This document shows positions 28,005-35,061 of a stretch of DNA of 64,000 nt, one piece after another. Source of the DNA: Candidatus Omnitrophota bacterium (GTDB lineage Bacteria > Omnitrophota > JACPQZ01). The stretch is taken from assembly GCA_016190205.1 (NCBI GenBank), contig JACPQZ010000076.1, positions 1 to 64,000 of the forward strand. Reading direction: 5' to 3'. Below the pieces are notes generated by a model. That model made no database searches and was not told the DNA's origin. It saw only the letters and a list, made by a program, of their open reading frames with translations. A program made the position numbers and the translations under genes. Numbering within the stretch: position 1 is the stretch's first letter; each line of letters opens with the position of its first letter.

Positions 28005-28342
28005 CGGGTGATCCTCTTTCCGACGATTGCCATGATCTTTTTGCGGGTAGCCTCGCTCTCCACGCCGCGGCTCCTGTTACCCTGCGACGGGCGCATGTTG
28101 ATCATGGAATCGAACTCCACCCATTCGTCCGCCTTCGCCGCCGGATAGAAGTTGATGCCCCAGAGACCCCGCTGCTTCGAACCATTCTCCAGGAGGAGTG
28201 CTTCGAGATCCGCGTGCAGCTCGGCATCCAGCGCGATGAGCTCCCGCTCCACATCCACGACCGCCTTGACCATATCCCCGAAGCCCCGGGCGGCTATTTC
28301 GTTAACCTCGTTCAGCGTGATCGCGTCCGTAATAATCTTCAT
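28001..28342 (-). CDS. DUF5674 family protein
   Basis: A 113-residue protein with the family blocks ARGFGDMVKAVVDVE, ELHADLEALLLENGSKQ, LWGINFYP and EFDSMINMRPSQGNRSRGVE. The invariant MINxRPSQGNRSR block suggests a nucleic-acid or nucleotide contact, but no activity is established. The gene has no strong Shine-Dalgarno and is the first of the two-gene unit with 27672-28004. Confidence 0.85.
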   Translation of the reverse strand: MKIITDAITLNEVNEIAARGFGDMVKAVVDVERELIALDAELHADLEALLLENGSKQRGLWGINFYPAAKADEWVEFDSMINMRPSQGNRSRGVESEATRKKIMAIVGKRITR

Positions 28343-28423
28343 GAGAAATATTTACTGATCACCTCACGATATCCGTGTGCTCACGCCAGCGTACTTCAAT
28401 GCCTTCGCGGGCTTCGATCACGA

Positions 28424-28912
28424 TCAATTTTGGTCTTTAATCTTCTCTTGAATCCTGCGCCTGGCGCGCTTATTAAACTCGGAAAAGGCCATGTCCATCT
28501 GCCGGTCTGAGATGACCACCCAACGTACCTTCCGGCTCCCGGCATAACGTTCAAACTCGCTCAACGTTTGGGCATCGGTCGGATTGACAGTCGCAGCCGT
28601 TAATGACCACTCATCCTGAAAGAGGGGTAAGCATCTCTTTTCAACCGCCAGCGTCGGATTCACCTTCTGGACCACATCCCAGTCTATTTGATCGAAAACT
28701 AAATTGAGATACGGGAGCTCGAATTTTTCCGATAGTGCCTGGGCCAAATCGCTGTCTGAAATGATACTTCTCTTGAGGAGAATTTGACCTAAAAACTCGT
28801 GGGTTCTTTGCTGCTCCGCCAGCGCCGAAATAAGCTGGATTTCATTGATCAATCCCCGATCACGCAGAATTTCCCCGATCTGCTTTTTATTTTTCTTTTG
28901 TTCAACAGTCAT
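28424..28912 (-). CDS. Stand-alone MshEN (GspE/PilB N-terminal) domain protein
   Basis: A 162-residue protein resembling only the N-terminal part of type IV pilus/type II secretion ATPases: IGEILRDRGLINEIQLISALAEQQ, then LGQILLKRSIISDSDLAQALSEKFELPYLNL. MshEN domains bind cyclic di-GMP in some proteins. Here the ATPase part is missing and the last 30 residues are basic (RARRRIQEKIK). It may be a free-standing cyclic di-GMP sensor or a gene remnant. No pilus or secretion genes are nearby. Confidence 0.8.
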   Translation of the reverse strand: MTVEQKKNKKQIGEILRDRGLINEIQLISALAEQQRTHEFLGQILLKRSIISDSDLAQALSEKFELPYLNLVFDQIDWDVVQKVNPTLAVEKRCLPLFQDEWSLTAATVNPTDAQTLSEFERYAGSRKVRWVVISDRQMDMAFSEFNKRARRRIQEKIKDQN

Positions 28913-28974
28913 GGGGGGTCCTTTCGGGAGACTTTATTATCTATTTTATTGCTTCATCAACTTTTCATTCGGTA

Positions 28975-29040
28975 CCATCATTCGGTACCAGGTACCGGAT
29001 AGGGTTTAAACTGGGTTTCACTGTCGTGCCAGGCACCGAA
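28975..29040. repeat. Dispersed palindromes GGTACCAGGTACC and GTGCCAGGCACCG
   Basis: Two related palindromic units lie together: TTCGGTACCAGGTACCGGAT at 28981-29000 and CGTGCCAGGCACCGAA at 29025-29040. A partial TTCGGTACCA precedes them. Similar units recur at 31519, 31605, 33217, 34255, 34352, 34981 and 35085, all in the accessory zone. The pattern resembles REP sequences that are moved by Y1 transposases, but no such transposase gene is in the window. Confidence 0.65.
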
Positions 29041-29043
29041 ACT

Positions 29044-29574
29044 TCATCCAATATCCAACAGGTTCTTATAGCGCTTTAGAAATTGGCGGTCCTTGGGCCG
29101 ACCGGCAATCTCTTTTGAGCGCAAAAGTTTTTCCAACCGACCCACCTTCACAGGTATCTGGTCTACCGTAAAAGTTGCTGCATCCTTGGCTAAATCCGAG
29201 AAGGGATAGCCTGACACCTTGAGCAATAATTCAATCATGACGCCATCCGGGGTGGTTGCTACAAGAGTGCGCTGCTCTTTGACGAGCCGCGCGAGACTGG
29301 CTGCCTCTAACTTTCCCTGCGCTGTGCCAAGGGAAAAACCCAGCGCCTCAAGATTTACAACCGCCTTTTTTACATTCGCCAGAGTGGGATCCAGAAATAT
29401 ATCATAATCCATCGTTGCAAACATTTCGGAAGGATTACGGGCGTAGTAATTAATGCCGGACATTCCCACCACCACATAACGCACGCCCTTGCGATTAAAT
29501 TCATCCACCACCCTCTGGTACGGGTCTCCCCCCTCAATCTTATTTACCATACGGTCACGAACGCTTCTTGCCAT
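29044..29574 (-). CDS. Nucleotidyltransferase-fold protein of a toxin-antitoxin-like pair
   Basis: A 176-residue protein. VVVGMSGINYYARNP followed by TMDYDIFLDPT gives the G-x...D-x-D arrangement of a minimal nucleotidyltransferase (AbiEii/DUF6036-like), and MIELLLKVSGYPF could provide the third acidic strand. The C-terminal RLEKLLRSKEIAGRPKDRQFLKRY is typical of these proteins. The start overlaps the upstream HTH gene by 20 bases. Related enzymes modify tRNA or proteins in type IV systems. A toxin role here is inferred from pairing with an HTH regulator. Confidence 0.78.
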   Translation of the reverse strand: MARSVRDRMVNKIEGGDPYQRVVDEFNRKGVRYVVVGMSGINYYARNPSEMFATMDYDIFLDPTLANVKKAVVNLEALGFSLGTAQGKLEAASLARLVKEQRTLVATTPDGVMIELLLKVSGYPFSDLAKDAATFTVDQIPVKVGRLEKLLRSKEIAGRPKDRQFLKRYKNLLDIG

Positions 29575-29899
29575 AGTGACGCTGCCATGCGAGCAAGGTC
29601 CTGTGAACCCAGGTCTTCTCCGCCCCGTCCGGGCTATCCAGATCCCGTGCGCGGACCCTGCCTAACAGCTCGGGTTGCTTAGAGAGGGAGCCTGCCTCAG
29701 CGGGCACGTTCTCTAACAAGTCGGAAGGACTTACTCCCAGAAAGGCGGCGAGTTTGGCCAAGGCGTGGAGCGAAACTGACCGCTTGCCCGAGTCCATCGC
29801 TGAGACGTTCGAACGGTAGAGCCCCAGGCTCCTGGCCACCTGTGAAGCGGTCCAGCCTCTTTCCCGGGCCACCTGCGTAATACGGGTTCGGATTGGCAT
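29555..29899 (-). CDS. XRE-family HTH regulator
   Basis: A 114-residue protein starting at ATG 29899 (an upstream ATG at 29935 lies before the operator). The helix-turn-helix is at about residues 7-50 of the product: GWTASQVARSLGLYRSNVSAMDSGKRSVSLHALAKLAA in outline. The C-terminal half is charged and ends KRS. A perfect 8-bp inverted repeat lies 9 bases upstream of the start, a good candidate for its own operator. It is co-transcribed with the overlapping nucleotidyltransferase, as an antitoxin-regulator would be. Confidence 0.85.
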   Translation of the reverse strand: MPIRTRITQVARERGWTASQVARSLGLYRSNVSAMDSGKRSVSLHALAKLAAFLGVSPSDLLENVPAEAGSLSKQPELLGRVRARDLDSPDGAEKTWVHRTLLAWQRHYGKKRS

Positions 29900-29907
29900 C
29901 TCTGTAA

Positions 29908-29928
29908 TGTTATCATATACTGATAACA
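29908..29928. promoter_or_regulatory. Candidate autoregulatory operator TGTTATCA-N5-TGATAACA
   Basis: A perfect 8-bp inverted repeat with a 5-base spacer, 9 bases before the HTH gene start. The position and symmetry fit a dimeric XRE repressor binding over its own promoter. The right half and the sequence up to 29941 are repeated exactly at 31547-31573. Confidence 0.6.
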
Positions 29929-29941
29929 AAAGCAACTCATC

Positions 29942-30094
29942 TTATTTCACCTCATTCGGAGAAATGAGGACGGTCTTGCCGTTTTTCCATATCGCCAGCG
30001 GCCGGCCTGTTTTCTTATGCCGCTTAACCACCTCCCGAACCGCTTTTTTCAGAGCCGCTTCAGCTTTATCCTGCAAAGACATTCTTTTTTTCAT
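29942..30094 (-). CDS. 50-residue partner of the zeta-like kinase (putative antitoxin)
   Basis: The frame begins at ATG 30094, immediately after the TAA of the kinase gene, and ends at TAA 29944-29942. The product starts MKKRMSLQDKAEAALKKAV, is strongly basic and helical in its first 30 residues, and ends WKNGKTVLISPNEVK, resembling the short proteins that accompany zeta-like P-loop kinases. Position, direction and lack of spacing point to co-translation with the kinase. The antitoxin role is inferred. Confidence 0.75.
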   Translation of the reverse strand: MKKRMSLQDKAEAALKKAVREVVKRHKKTGRPLAIWKNGKTVLISPNEVK

Positions 30095-30673
30095 TTACCG
30101 TCTCGCACTTCTTTGAACCATCGCAAATAAATCATCGTTCATTATTTCTCTGTGACCGTTTCGTTTTTTCGCGATCAATACCGGCTTCGACTTGGAATTA
30201 TCAAACAACATCCAGGAATCGAGCAATGGCTCATACAGGTTGGAAAAATTATCGAGGCCGCGAGTGAATCTTCTGCGCACGTCTTCCGCAGGCACATGAT
30301 GGCCGCCTTCCGCCACCCGGTCTTTAATACGTGCGATCGCCAGTTCCGCGCTCGGAATCCAGAGAAAGAAAAGATGAACCGTATAGCCTTTCTTTTTTAG
30401 ATCAGTGAGTAGAGTTGCGTAGGATTTACCGGATAAAGTCGTCTCAAATGCAAAAACAACGCCGCGCCTGGCGTATTCATGGATCTCATGAAGAACGAGC
30501 TTACCGGCTTTGATCGCCGCGGCGCGAGGCCCAAAGGGGGCCAGTCCTTGAGCGATGAGGTCTGCATTTACAAAATTCGGGCAATTCACATAATCCGGTA
30601 AGAACAGCCTCGCAAAGGTCGTCTTACCCGATCCATTGGGTCCCGCAATAATGTAAACCGCTTTATGCTTCAT
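30095..30673 (-). CDS. Zeta-toxin-like P-loop kinase
   Basis: A 192-residue P-loop protein. Walker A GPNGSGKTT is at residues 11-19, followed by FVNADLIAQGLAPF (substrate Asp) and FAFETTLSGKSY, both typical of zeta-like kinases that phosphorylate UDP-N-acetylglucosamine or related sugars. HLFFLWIPSAELAIARIKDRVAEGGHHVP forms the lid region with its arginines. The C-terminus ends in VQRSARR. It precedes a 50-residue basic partner gene. A degraded duplicate of its 5' end lies at 33014-33127. Confidence 0.85.
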   Translation of the reverse strand: MKHKAVYIIAGPNGSGKTTFARLFLPDYVNCPNFVNADLIAQGLAPFGPRAAAIKAGKLVLHEIHEYARRGVVFAFETTLSGKSYATLLTDLKKKGYTVHLFFLWIPSAELAIARIKDRVAEGGHHVPAEDVRRRFTRGLDNFSNLYEPLLDSWMLFDNSKSKPVLIAKKRNGHREIMNDDLFAMVQRSARR

Positions 30674-30702
30674 AGTCGGCCTGTTCAGCCTTAGTGAACG
30701 GA

Positions 30703-30744
30703 GTCATGTCTTGCAAAATAATATGTGATATTGCAAGACCTGAC
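30703..30744. repeat. Palindrome GTCTTGCAA-N14-TTGCAAGAC
   Basis: Two perfect 9-base arms at 30708-30716 and 30731-30739, extended imperfectly to GTCATG and CCTGAC on the outside, form a long AT-looped hairpin between the zeta-like gene and the methyltransferase gene. It could act as a terminator for the methyltransferase gene or as a mobile REP-like element. There is no long T tract. Confidence 0.6.
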
Positions 30745-30747
30745 CCT

Positions 30748-31509
30748 TCACGCGAACTCACGTTTCCTGAAATGGATTCCCGTATTGTCCGTAGGCCTCA
30801 ACTCGTGTTTGATCCCCCGCCTGAGCATAAACTCATCCACCGCTTTCTTACAGCCCTTCCAATAGCAGTAATCGTCGATCACCACGTAGCCATCTGGAAC
30901 CACTTGATCGTAGAGTTCCTCCAGACAAATTTTAATTGATTCATAGTAATCGCCGTCCAAGTGGAGCAATGCAATGTCACCCATTGCTTTCTTATGCGAG
31001 GGGATAGTTTCATGAAACCAACCCTTGACGAAATGACCACGGCCCGCCGGAAACCTCAATGTTTTGTATAAAAGGCCTTTGGCGATCGTTTCCGGAGCGG
31101 ATAATGCCCCTTTAGGAAACGTTTCGCCACTGGCTGTTTCATCCAACGCAGAAGCGTCCGGTAAGCCCTGCCATGAGTCGAAAAGCCACACGTGCCTTTT
31201 CGGATGCCGGTTGGCGACGGTATGAAGGACGGCGGCGCTCCCACCCCGGCACACGCCAAACTCCGCGAAACACCCTTTGACCCGGTCCCGGTTTAATATG
31301 GTTCCCAGCTCGAACAGCGTCAACAGTCGCGGGTACGTCAACATCGTATACGGTTTGATCTTCAAAAAAAGGTTGATCTTGCCCAGTTTCCAAAGATCTT
31401 TCTTTGGAACGCCCCGGATAAAATGCCACTCTGAATTCAGACGCGTCAGGAGCAGGTTTCTCTTCACCCATGCCTTGATAGGTTTAACCATCTGGGTGCG
31501 GACATTCAT
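30748..31509 (-). CDS. TylF/MycF-family O-methyltransferase
   Basis: A 253-residue class I SAM-dependent methyltransferase. CFAEFGVCRGGSAAVLH near residue 85 is the SAM-binding loop, HVWLFDSWQGLP the acidic strand, and LLHLDGDYYES with VIDDYCYWKG the metal-binding Asp residues of the TylF family. Members methylate sugar hydroxyls in antibiotics or surface polysaccharides. No sugar biosynthesis genes are adjacent, so the acceptor is unknown. The first 50 basic residues are an extension before the catalytic domain. Confidence 0.88.
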   Translation of the reverse strand: MNVRTQMVKPIKAWVKRNLLLTRLNSEWHFIRGVPKKDLWKLGKINLFLKIKPYTMLTYPRLLTLFELGTILNRDRVKGCFAEFGVCRGGSAAVLHTVANRHPKRHVWLFDSWQGLPDASALDETASGETFPKGALSAPETIAKGLLYKTLRFPAGRGHFVKGWFHETIPSHKKAMGDIALLHLDGDYYESIKICLEELYDQVVPDGYVVIDDYCYWKGCKKAVDEFMLRRGIKHELRPTDNTGIHFRKREFA

Positions 31510-31518
31510 AACTCATCT

Positions 31519-31620
31519 TTCGGTACCAGGTACAAAAGTGCCACTTATATACTGATAACAAAAGCAACTCATCGCGATTTGGCGCCGCAGTCCGTACAAT
31601 GACATCGAACCTGGTACCTA
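31519..31620. repeat. Composite of dispersed repeats upstream of the methyltransferase gene
   Basis: TTCGGTACCAGGTAC followed by AAAAGTGCCACTT occupies 31519-31545, then a 27-base exact copy of the operator half and following sequence from 29915-29941 occupies 31547-31573, and a third unit CGAACCTGGTACC lies at 31605-31617. The whole gap between the methyltransferase and pirin genes is made of repeats. Confidence 0.6.
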
Positions 31621-31635
31621 TAGGTAAAAGTCATC

Positions 31636-32334
31636 TCAAGCCATATCAAACAATAGTAATTCCGCGTCACTAAGGGCGGCGATCGTTAAAAGCTTTTCCC
31701 CGCTGACTGCGGCGCCGTCGCTCTCCTTAAACGAGACTCCATTGACTTGAACCGAGCCGCGGGCCGCCTGTATCCAGGCGTGACGGTACATGTCTATGGC
31801 ATATTCCACCTTTTTGCCTTTTTCGAGGGATGAGATATAGAGACTGGCATCCTGATGGATTTTTAGGGCGCCTGCGGACGGCCGGCCGGCCGCGGCAAGG
31901 CACAACCGGTTTTTTCGCAGCTCGGGCTTGAAAGCACGCTGCTCATAACCAGGCTTGAGCCCATTTTTCTCCGGCAAGATCCAAATTTGCAGTAAATGCA
32001 CGGGGTTCGTCCGGGACGGGTTGAACTCACTGTGAGTCACGCCCGTTCCGGCACTCATGCGCTGTACTTCCCCGGGCCGGATGACTGCACCGCTCCCCAT
32101 ACTGTCCCTGTGTTCCAGCTCGCCTTCCAGGATATAGGTTATGATCTCCATATCTCTGTGCCCGTGCGTGCCAAAACCCTTTCCGGGCTCAATCCGATCC
32201 TCATTGATGACCCGAAGGCACCTAAAACCCATATGCTTGGGGTCATGATAATCAGCAAATGAGAAGGTGTGATAGGAATCCAGCCAACCGTGATTGGCAT
32301 GACCCCGCTCACCGGCTTTTCTGATTTGAATCAT
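31636..32334 (-). CDS. Pirin family protein (YhhW-like)
   Basis: A 232-residue bicupin. The N-terminal cupin carries the metal ligands in FGTHGHRDMEIITY (two His) and GTGVTHSEFNP (His and Glu), the pattern of YhhW, which has quercetin 2,3-dioxygenase activity in vitro. The C-terminal cupin lacks the ligands, as usual. The middle AFKPELRKNRLCLAA is nearly repeated in the N-terminus of the beta-helix protein at 25919. Its biological role in bacteria is not settled. Confidence 0.9.
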   Translation of the reverse strand: MIQIRKAGERGHANHGWLDSYHTFSFADYHDPKHMGFRCLRVINEDRIEPGKGFGTHGHRDMEIITYILEGELEHRDSMGSGAVIRPGEVQRMSAGTGVTHSEFNPSRTNPVHLLQIWILPEKNGLKPGYEQRAFKPELRKNRLCLAAAGRPSAGALKIHQDASLYISSLEKGKKVEYAIDMYRHAWIQAARGSVQVNGVSFKESDGAAVSGEKLLTIAALSDAELLLFDMA

Positions 32335-32383
32335 CGTTCATGCCTTTGAATATGCCGTTTTTACGGGCCGCTTTGCTTTCCAC

Positions 32384-32914
32384 TCATCGTAACCGCGTGA
32401 ACGAAAACACGGCATCCGTATCCTTGGCCCCCTCCTTGTAACAATTCCAGGACTGGTTCATCTGACCACCCCCATCGGCCAGTGAGATCTCGAGACCATG
32501 CATGTGCTGCTCGTGGGCTACATCGATATCCGTGTCGGCGGCCAGTTGAAATTTCCAGTTTGTACCGGACGATTCGTTCAGCACCATGCGCGGCTGGTTG
32601 CCCAACATGCAGTAATGGGTCATTTCAAGCCTGCCCGCGCGGTCGTGATAGACACTTACCATCTCGCTTGGCGTCCCTACGCAAAATCGCTCCAGAAGAA
32701 CAGAGCCTCCCGACGTAAGTTCATAGCGGACCTTTACTTTTTCCTCTTTGCCGTCCTTGACAGATGTTCCTTCCCACTCGCCCACGAGCCCCTTCAGGCG
32801 CTCAAACTCTGCTGAGGAAGGAGGACGCGGCGGCATTTCCTCTTCCGCAGCCTTCGAAATAGCGCCCGAAAGCAAGGCGCTCAGAAATGATACAAGAATG
32901 ATACGCGCAAACAC
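32384..32914 (-). CDS. Exported conserved hypothetical protein
   Basis: A 176-residue protein starting at a GTG at 32914 with AAAGGAGG five bases upstream, a better start than the in-frame ATG at 32950. A signal peptide (ARIILVSFLSALLSGA) ends before KAAEEE. The mature part has LKGLVGEWEGTSVKDGKEEKVKVRYELTSGGSVLLERF in outline and regular beta strands, suggesting a small lipocalin-like barrel related to DUF1579-type proteins. No catalytic residues are evident, and the ligand is unknown. Confidence 0.72.
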   Translation of the reverse strand: MFARIILVSFLSALLSGAISKAAEEEMPPRPPSSAEFERLKGLVGEWEGTSVKDGKEEKVKVRYELTSGGSVLLERFCVGTPSEMVSVYHDRAGRLEMTHYCMLGNQPRMVLNESSGTNWKFQLAADTDIDVAHEQHMHGLEISLADGGGQMNQSWNCYKEGAKDTDAVFSFTRLR

Positions 32915-33013
32915 GTTAACCTCCTTTACATGCAGGTAACACTGTTTCAAGCCATGTTAAACAATAAAAACTCTCTAACCTTCATACTGAGTGCCTATTG
33001 TTTCACTTTATGA

Positions 33014-33127
33014 GCTCTGCATTTACAAAATTCGGGCAATTCACATAATCCGGTAAGAACAGTCTCGCAAAGGTCGTCTTACCCGATCCATTTGTCCCGC
33101 GATGATGTAAACCGCTTTGTGCTTCAT
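33014..33127 (-). pseudogene. Truncated, frameshifted duplicate of the zeta-like kinase 5' end
   Basis: This stretch matches 30560-30673 nearly base for base, including the upstream region (33128-33155 matches 30674-30701). It encodes MKHKAVYIIAG and then loses one base inside the Walker A loop (ATTGGGTCCC became ATTTGTCCC on the plus strand), breaking the frame. Homology ends after about 38 codons. No partner gene is associated. It is a dead partial duplication and would not make a working kinase. Confidence 0.85.
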
Positions 33128-33179
33128 AGTCGGCCTGTGCAGCCCTGGCGAACGCTAGGATATAACACCGCCATGCGGG

Positions 33180-33240
33180 CGGGGTCGACGGGCGCCATAC
33201 GCGCTTTCGCGCTACTTACCAGGTGCAAAAGTGCCACTTA
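33180..33240. repeat. Left direct repeat of the yjbQ-tag cassette
   Basis: 33180-33215 starts CGGGGTCGACGGGCGCCATA and matches 34302-34337 at 34 of 36 positions. Its first 13 bases equal the 3' end of the tRNA-Asp gene at 36343-36355. It is followed by TACCAGGTGCAAAAGTGCCA, a member of the dispersed palindrome family, which ends at the yjbQ stop. Confidence 0.7.
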
Positions 33241-33651
33241 ATTTCCCATCACCTTGACCACGACGCGTTTTTTGCGCTTGCCGTCAAATTCGGCGTAAAA
33301 AATCTGCTCCCAGGGGCCTAGATCCAGCTTCCCCCCGGTAACAGGCAGGACCGCCTGATGGTGAACCAAGGTGCGTTTGAGATGGGCGTCGCCGTTGTCC
33401 TCTCCCGTGAGGTGGTGGCGGTAGTCCTCGCGGAAAGGCGCGAGCCGCTCTAAAAGCTCCCATAAATCCTCCCACAGCCCTTCCTCGTTATCGTTCACCC
33501 AAATCCCGGCAGTAATGTGCATGGCCGAGACCAGGCACATTCCTTCCTGGACGCCGCTTTTTTTGACGATCCCCTCGAGCTTGTCCGTGATATTGACCAG
33601 ATCCCTGCGCTTGGGGGTGTTAAACCAAAGGTATTCGGTGAGGGTGGTCAT
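33238..33651 (-). CDS. YjbQ/UPF0047 family protein (secondary thiamine-phosphate synthase type)
   Basis: A 137-residue protein starting at ATG 33651. [21 protein letters not shown] carries conserved His and Asn, [19 protein letters not shown] the conserved His pair, and [28 protein letters not shown] the usual C-terminus. Proteins of this family can partly replace ThiE in E. coli, but their physiological role is unclear. The gene follows tag by 2 bases and both lie between near-identical 36-bp direct repeats. Confidence 0.93.
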   Translation of the reverse strand: MTTLTEYLWFNTPKRRDLVNITDKLEGIVKKSGVQEGMCLVSAMHITAGIWVNDNEEGLWEDLWELLERLAPFREDYRHHLTGEDNGDAHLKRTLVHHQAVLPVTGGKLDLGPWEQIFYAEFDGKRKKRVVVKVMGN

Positions 33652-33653
33652 GA

Positions 33654-34229
33654 TTATGGGTGCTGCACTTCGCGGTGTCTGAAACAACTGACAAGGTGAT
33701 CGTTCACCATGCCTGTCGCCTGCATGTGGGCATAGCAGATGGTGGATCCTACGAACCGGAAGCCTTTCTCCTTAAGGGCATGGCTCAAGGCGTCGGACTC
33801 TGACGTTCGCGCGGGCAAGTCTTTTAGAGACCTGCGCTTGTTCTGGATGGGCTTGCCGTCCACAAACCGCCATATAAAGGAAGAGAAACTCCTTTCCTCT
33901 TTTTGAATCTTGAGAAAAGCCCGAGCGTTTGTGATCGCCGCTTCGATCTTGAGACGGTTACGGATGATGCCAGTATTTTGAAGCAACCGGCTCACGTCAC
34001 GCCTGCCATAGCGGGCTATTTTCTCGGCGTCGAACCCATGGAAAGCCTTGCGGTAATTTTCCCGCTTTTTAAGCACCGTGAGCCAGCTTAAACCCGCCTG
34101 TGCCCCTTCGAGCACTAAAAATTCAAACAACTTGCCGTCGTCATACAAAGGCACTCCCCATTCCCGGTCGTGGTAAGCTCGCATGAGGGGATCGGATTCA
34201 GCCCATTCACAGCGGTGGTTGGCAGACAT
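33654..34229 (-). CDS. tag: DNA-3-methyladenine glycosylase I
   Basis: Removes 3-methyladenine from alkylated DNA. The 191-residue product (start at ATG 34229) has the zinc-binding Cys and His in [21 protein letters not shown] at the start and [10 protein letters not shown] at the end, plus the Tag signature [29 protein letters not shown] in outline, with the active-site Glu and Trp. An in-frame ATG 18 bases earlier overlaps nothing and cannot be excluded. It forms a two-gene unit with yjbQ. Confidence 0.95.
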   Translation of the reverse strand: MSANHRCEWAESDPLMRAYHDREWGVPLYDDGKLFEFLVLEGAQAGLSWLTVLKKRENYRKAFHGFDAEKIARYGRRDVSRLLQNTGIIRNRLKIEAAITNARAFLKIQKEERSFSSFIWRFVDGKPIQNKRRSLKDLPARTSESDALSHALKEKGFRFVGSTICYAHMQATGMVNDHLVSCFRHREVQHP

Positions 34230-34254
34230 GTATCGAAATGAAGCCAATTATCCT

Positions 34255-34367
34255 TACCAGGTACAAGAGTGCCACGTCGAATTGACGACGGGAAATAATT
34301 ACGGGGTCGACGGGCGCCATACGCGCCTTTGCGCTACTGGCACTTCCCTGGCGTGCCAGGCACCGAA
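34255..34367. repeat. Right repeat cluster of the yjbQ-tag cassette
   Basis: Three units in order: TACCAGGTACAAGAGTGCCA at 34255-34274, the 36-base copy of 33180-33215 at 34302-34337, and CGTGCCAGGCACCGAA at 34352-34367. The left flank of the cassette has the same two unit types in the opposite order, so the cassette is bordered by mirrored composite repeats. Confidence 0.65.
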
Positions 34368-34388
34368 GGCCGAAGAGAAGAAAAGAAA

Positions 34389-34610
34389 TTAAGCTGCCTT
34401 CAACCCCTGCAACGTTCTTTTCCGAAATCCTATGATGGTCAACCCTACCACTTCTTTTTTCTTTTGGTCGTAACGGACGATGACACCCTCTCCGATATCC
34501 ACACCTACTGCGGGACGTGGTTTGCCGACGGAAATATAAAGGACATCGGCTTCCTCGTCGTATTCCCAATTCAATGAGCGTTTTCCCTCAAGAATTCTCA
34601 GCGCTTCCAT
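34389..34610 (-). CDS. DUF2283 family protein (putative antitoxin)
   Basis: A 73-residue protein with the family pattern NWEYDEEADVLYISVGKP, then VDIGEGVIVRYD and EVVGLTIIGF. DUF2283 proteins are small, commonly paired with small toxin-like genes, and have no proven biochemical function. It overlaps the upstream gene by 13 bases in the same direction. Confidence 0.85.
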   Translation of the reverse strand: MEALRILEGKRSLNWEYDEEADVLYISVGKPRPAVGVDIGEGVIVRYDQKKKEVVGLTIIGFRKRTLQGLKAA

Positions 34611-34909
34611 ATTACCTCCCTCCTCTTCGAAAAGGAGCCCGCAAAATATGCTGTTAGAACAAATCCTTCTTGTCCGCCAGCCTCTTTGTAGGCAACCACC
34701 AAGTGCTTTTGCGTAAGGGGCGTTTTTGAATAGAATCGCACGGCCAGCAACTCGCCGAAATCACCTTCCTGGATTAAATCAGGGTCTGAAATGGTTTCCA
34801 CGACCCTATCCCTCTGACCCTCCATTTCCGGATGGCGCCTCAGAATGTGCTCCCACCGCTCGCGCGTTAAGCGGATTGGGATCCCTTTCTTAGAATGAAT
34901 AATAATCAT
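34598..34909 (-). CDS. Small basic protein paired with DUF2283, possible BECR-fold RNase
   Basis: A 103-residue protein: IRLTRERWEHILRRHPEMEG, RVVETISDPDLIQEGDFGELLAVRFYSK, KHLVVAYKE and GFVLTAYFAG. A helical His/Arg-rich start followed by a four-stranded sheet is the layout of DUF4258 and related BECR-fold toxins such as RelE-like nucleases. I infer a toxin RNase role from this layout and the DUF2283 partner. No individual catalytic residue can be named with confidence. Confidence 0.7.
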   Translation of the reverse strand: MIIIHSKKGIPIRLTRERWEHILRRHPEMEGQRDRVVETISDPDLIQEGDFGELLAVRFYSKTPLTQKHLVVAYKEAGGQEGFVLTAYFAGSFSKRREVIWKR

Positions 34910-34980
34910 CTATCTAACTGAACCGGTTTATTTCATCCACTTCCCAATGCGCGTATTTCGTATGCGCTCCAAGTGTCCCT

Positions 34981-34998
34981 GGCGTACCAGGCACCGAC
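34981..34998. repeat. Dispersed palindrome unit GCGTACCAGGCACCGA
   Basis: A single copy in the 152-base gap between the DUF2283 pair and the membrane protein gene. It matches the units at 29025 and 34352 apart from one base. The rest of this gap shows nothing recognisable. Confidence 0.5.
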
Positions 34999-35061
34999 AA
35001 TTTAATTTTCAGTTTTAGTGCCAGTTAAAATGGAATTGTCGTGCGCTCCTGGCTCCAGAGT

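Noticed and set aside
28359-28427. 22-codon frame starting TTG, overlapping the stop of the MshEN gene
   Set aside because: It encodes LIVIEAREGIEVRWREHTD, which looks protein-like, but it lacks a Shine-Dalgarno and is too short to support. It may be the remnant of a larger gene.
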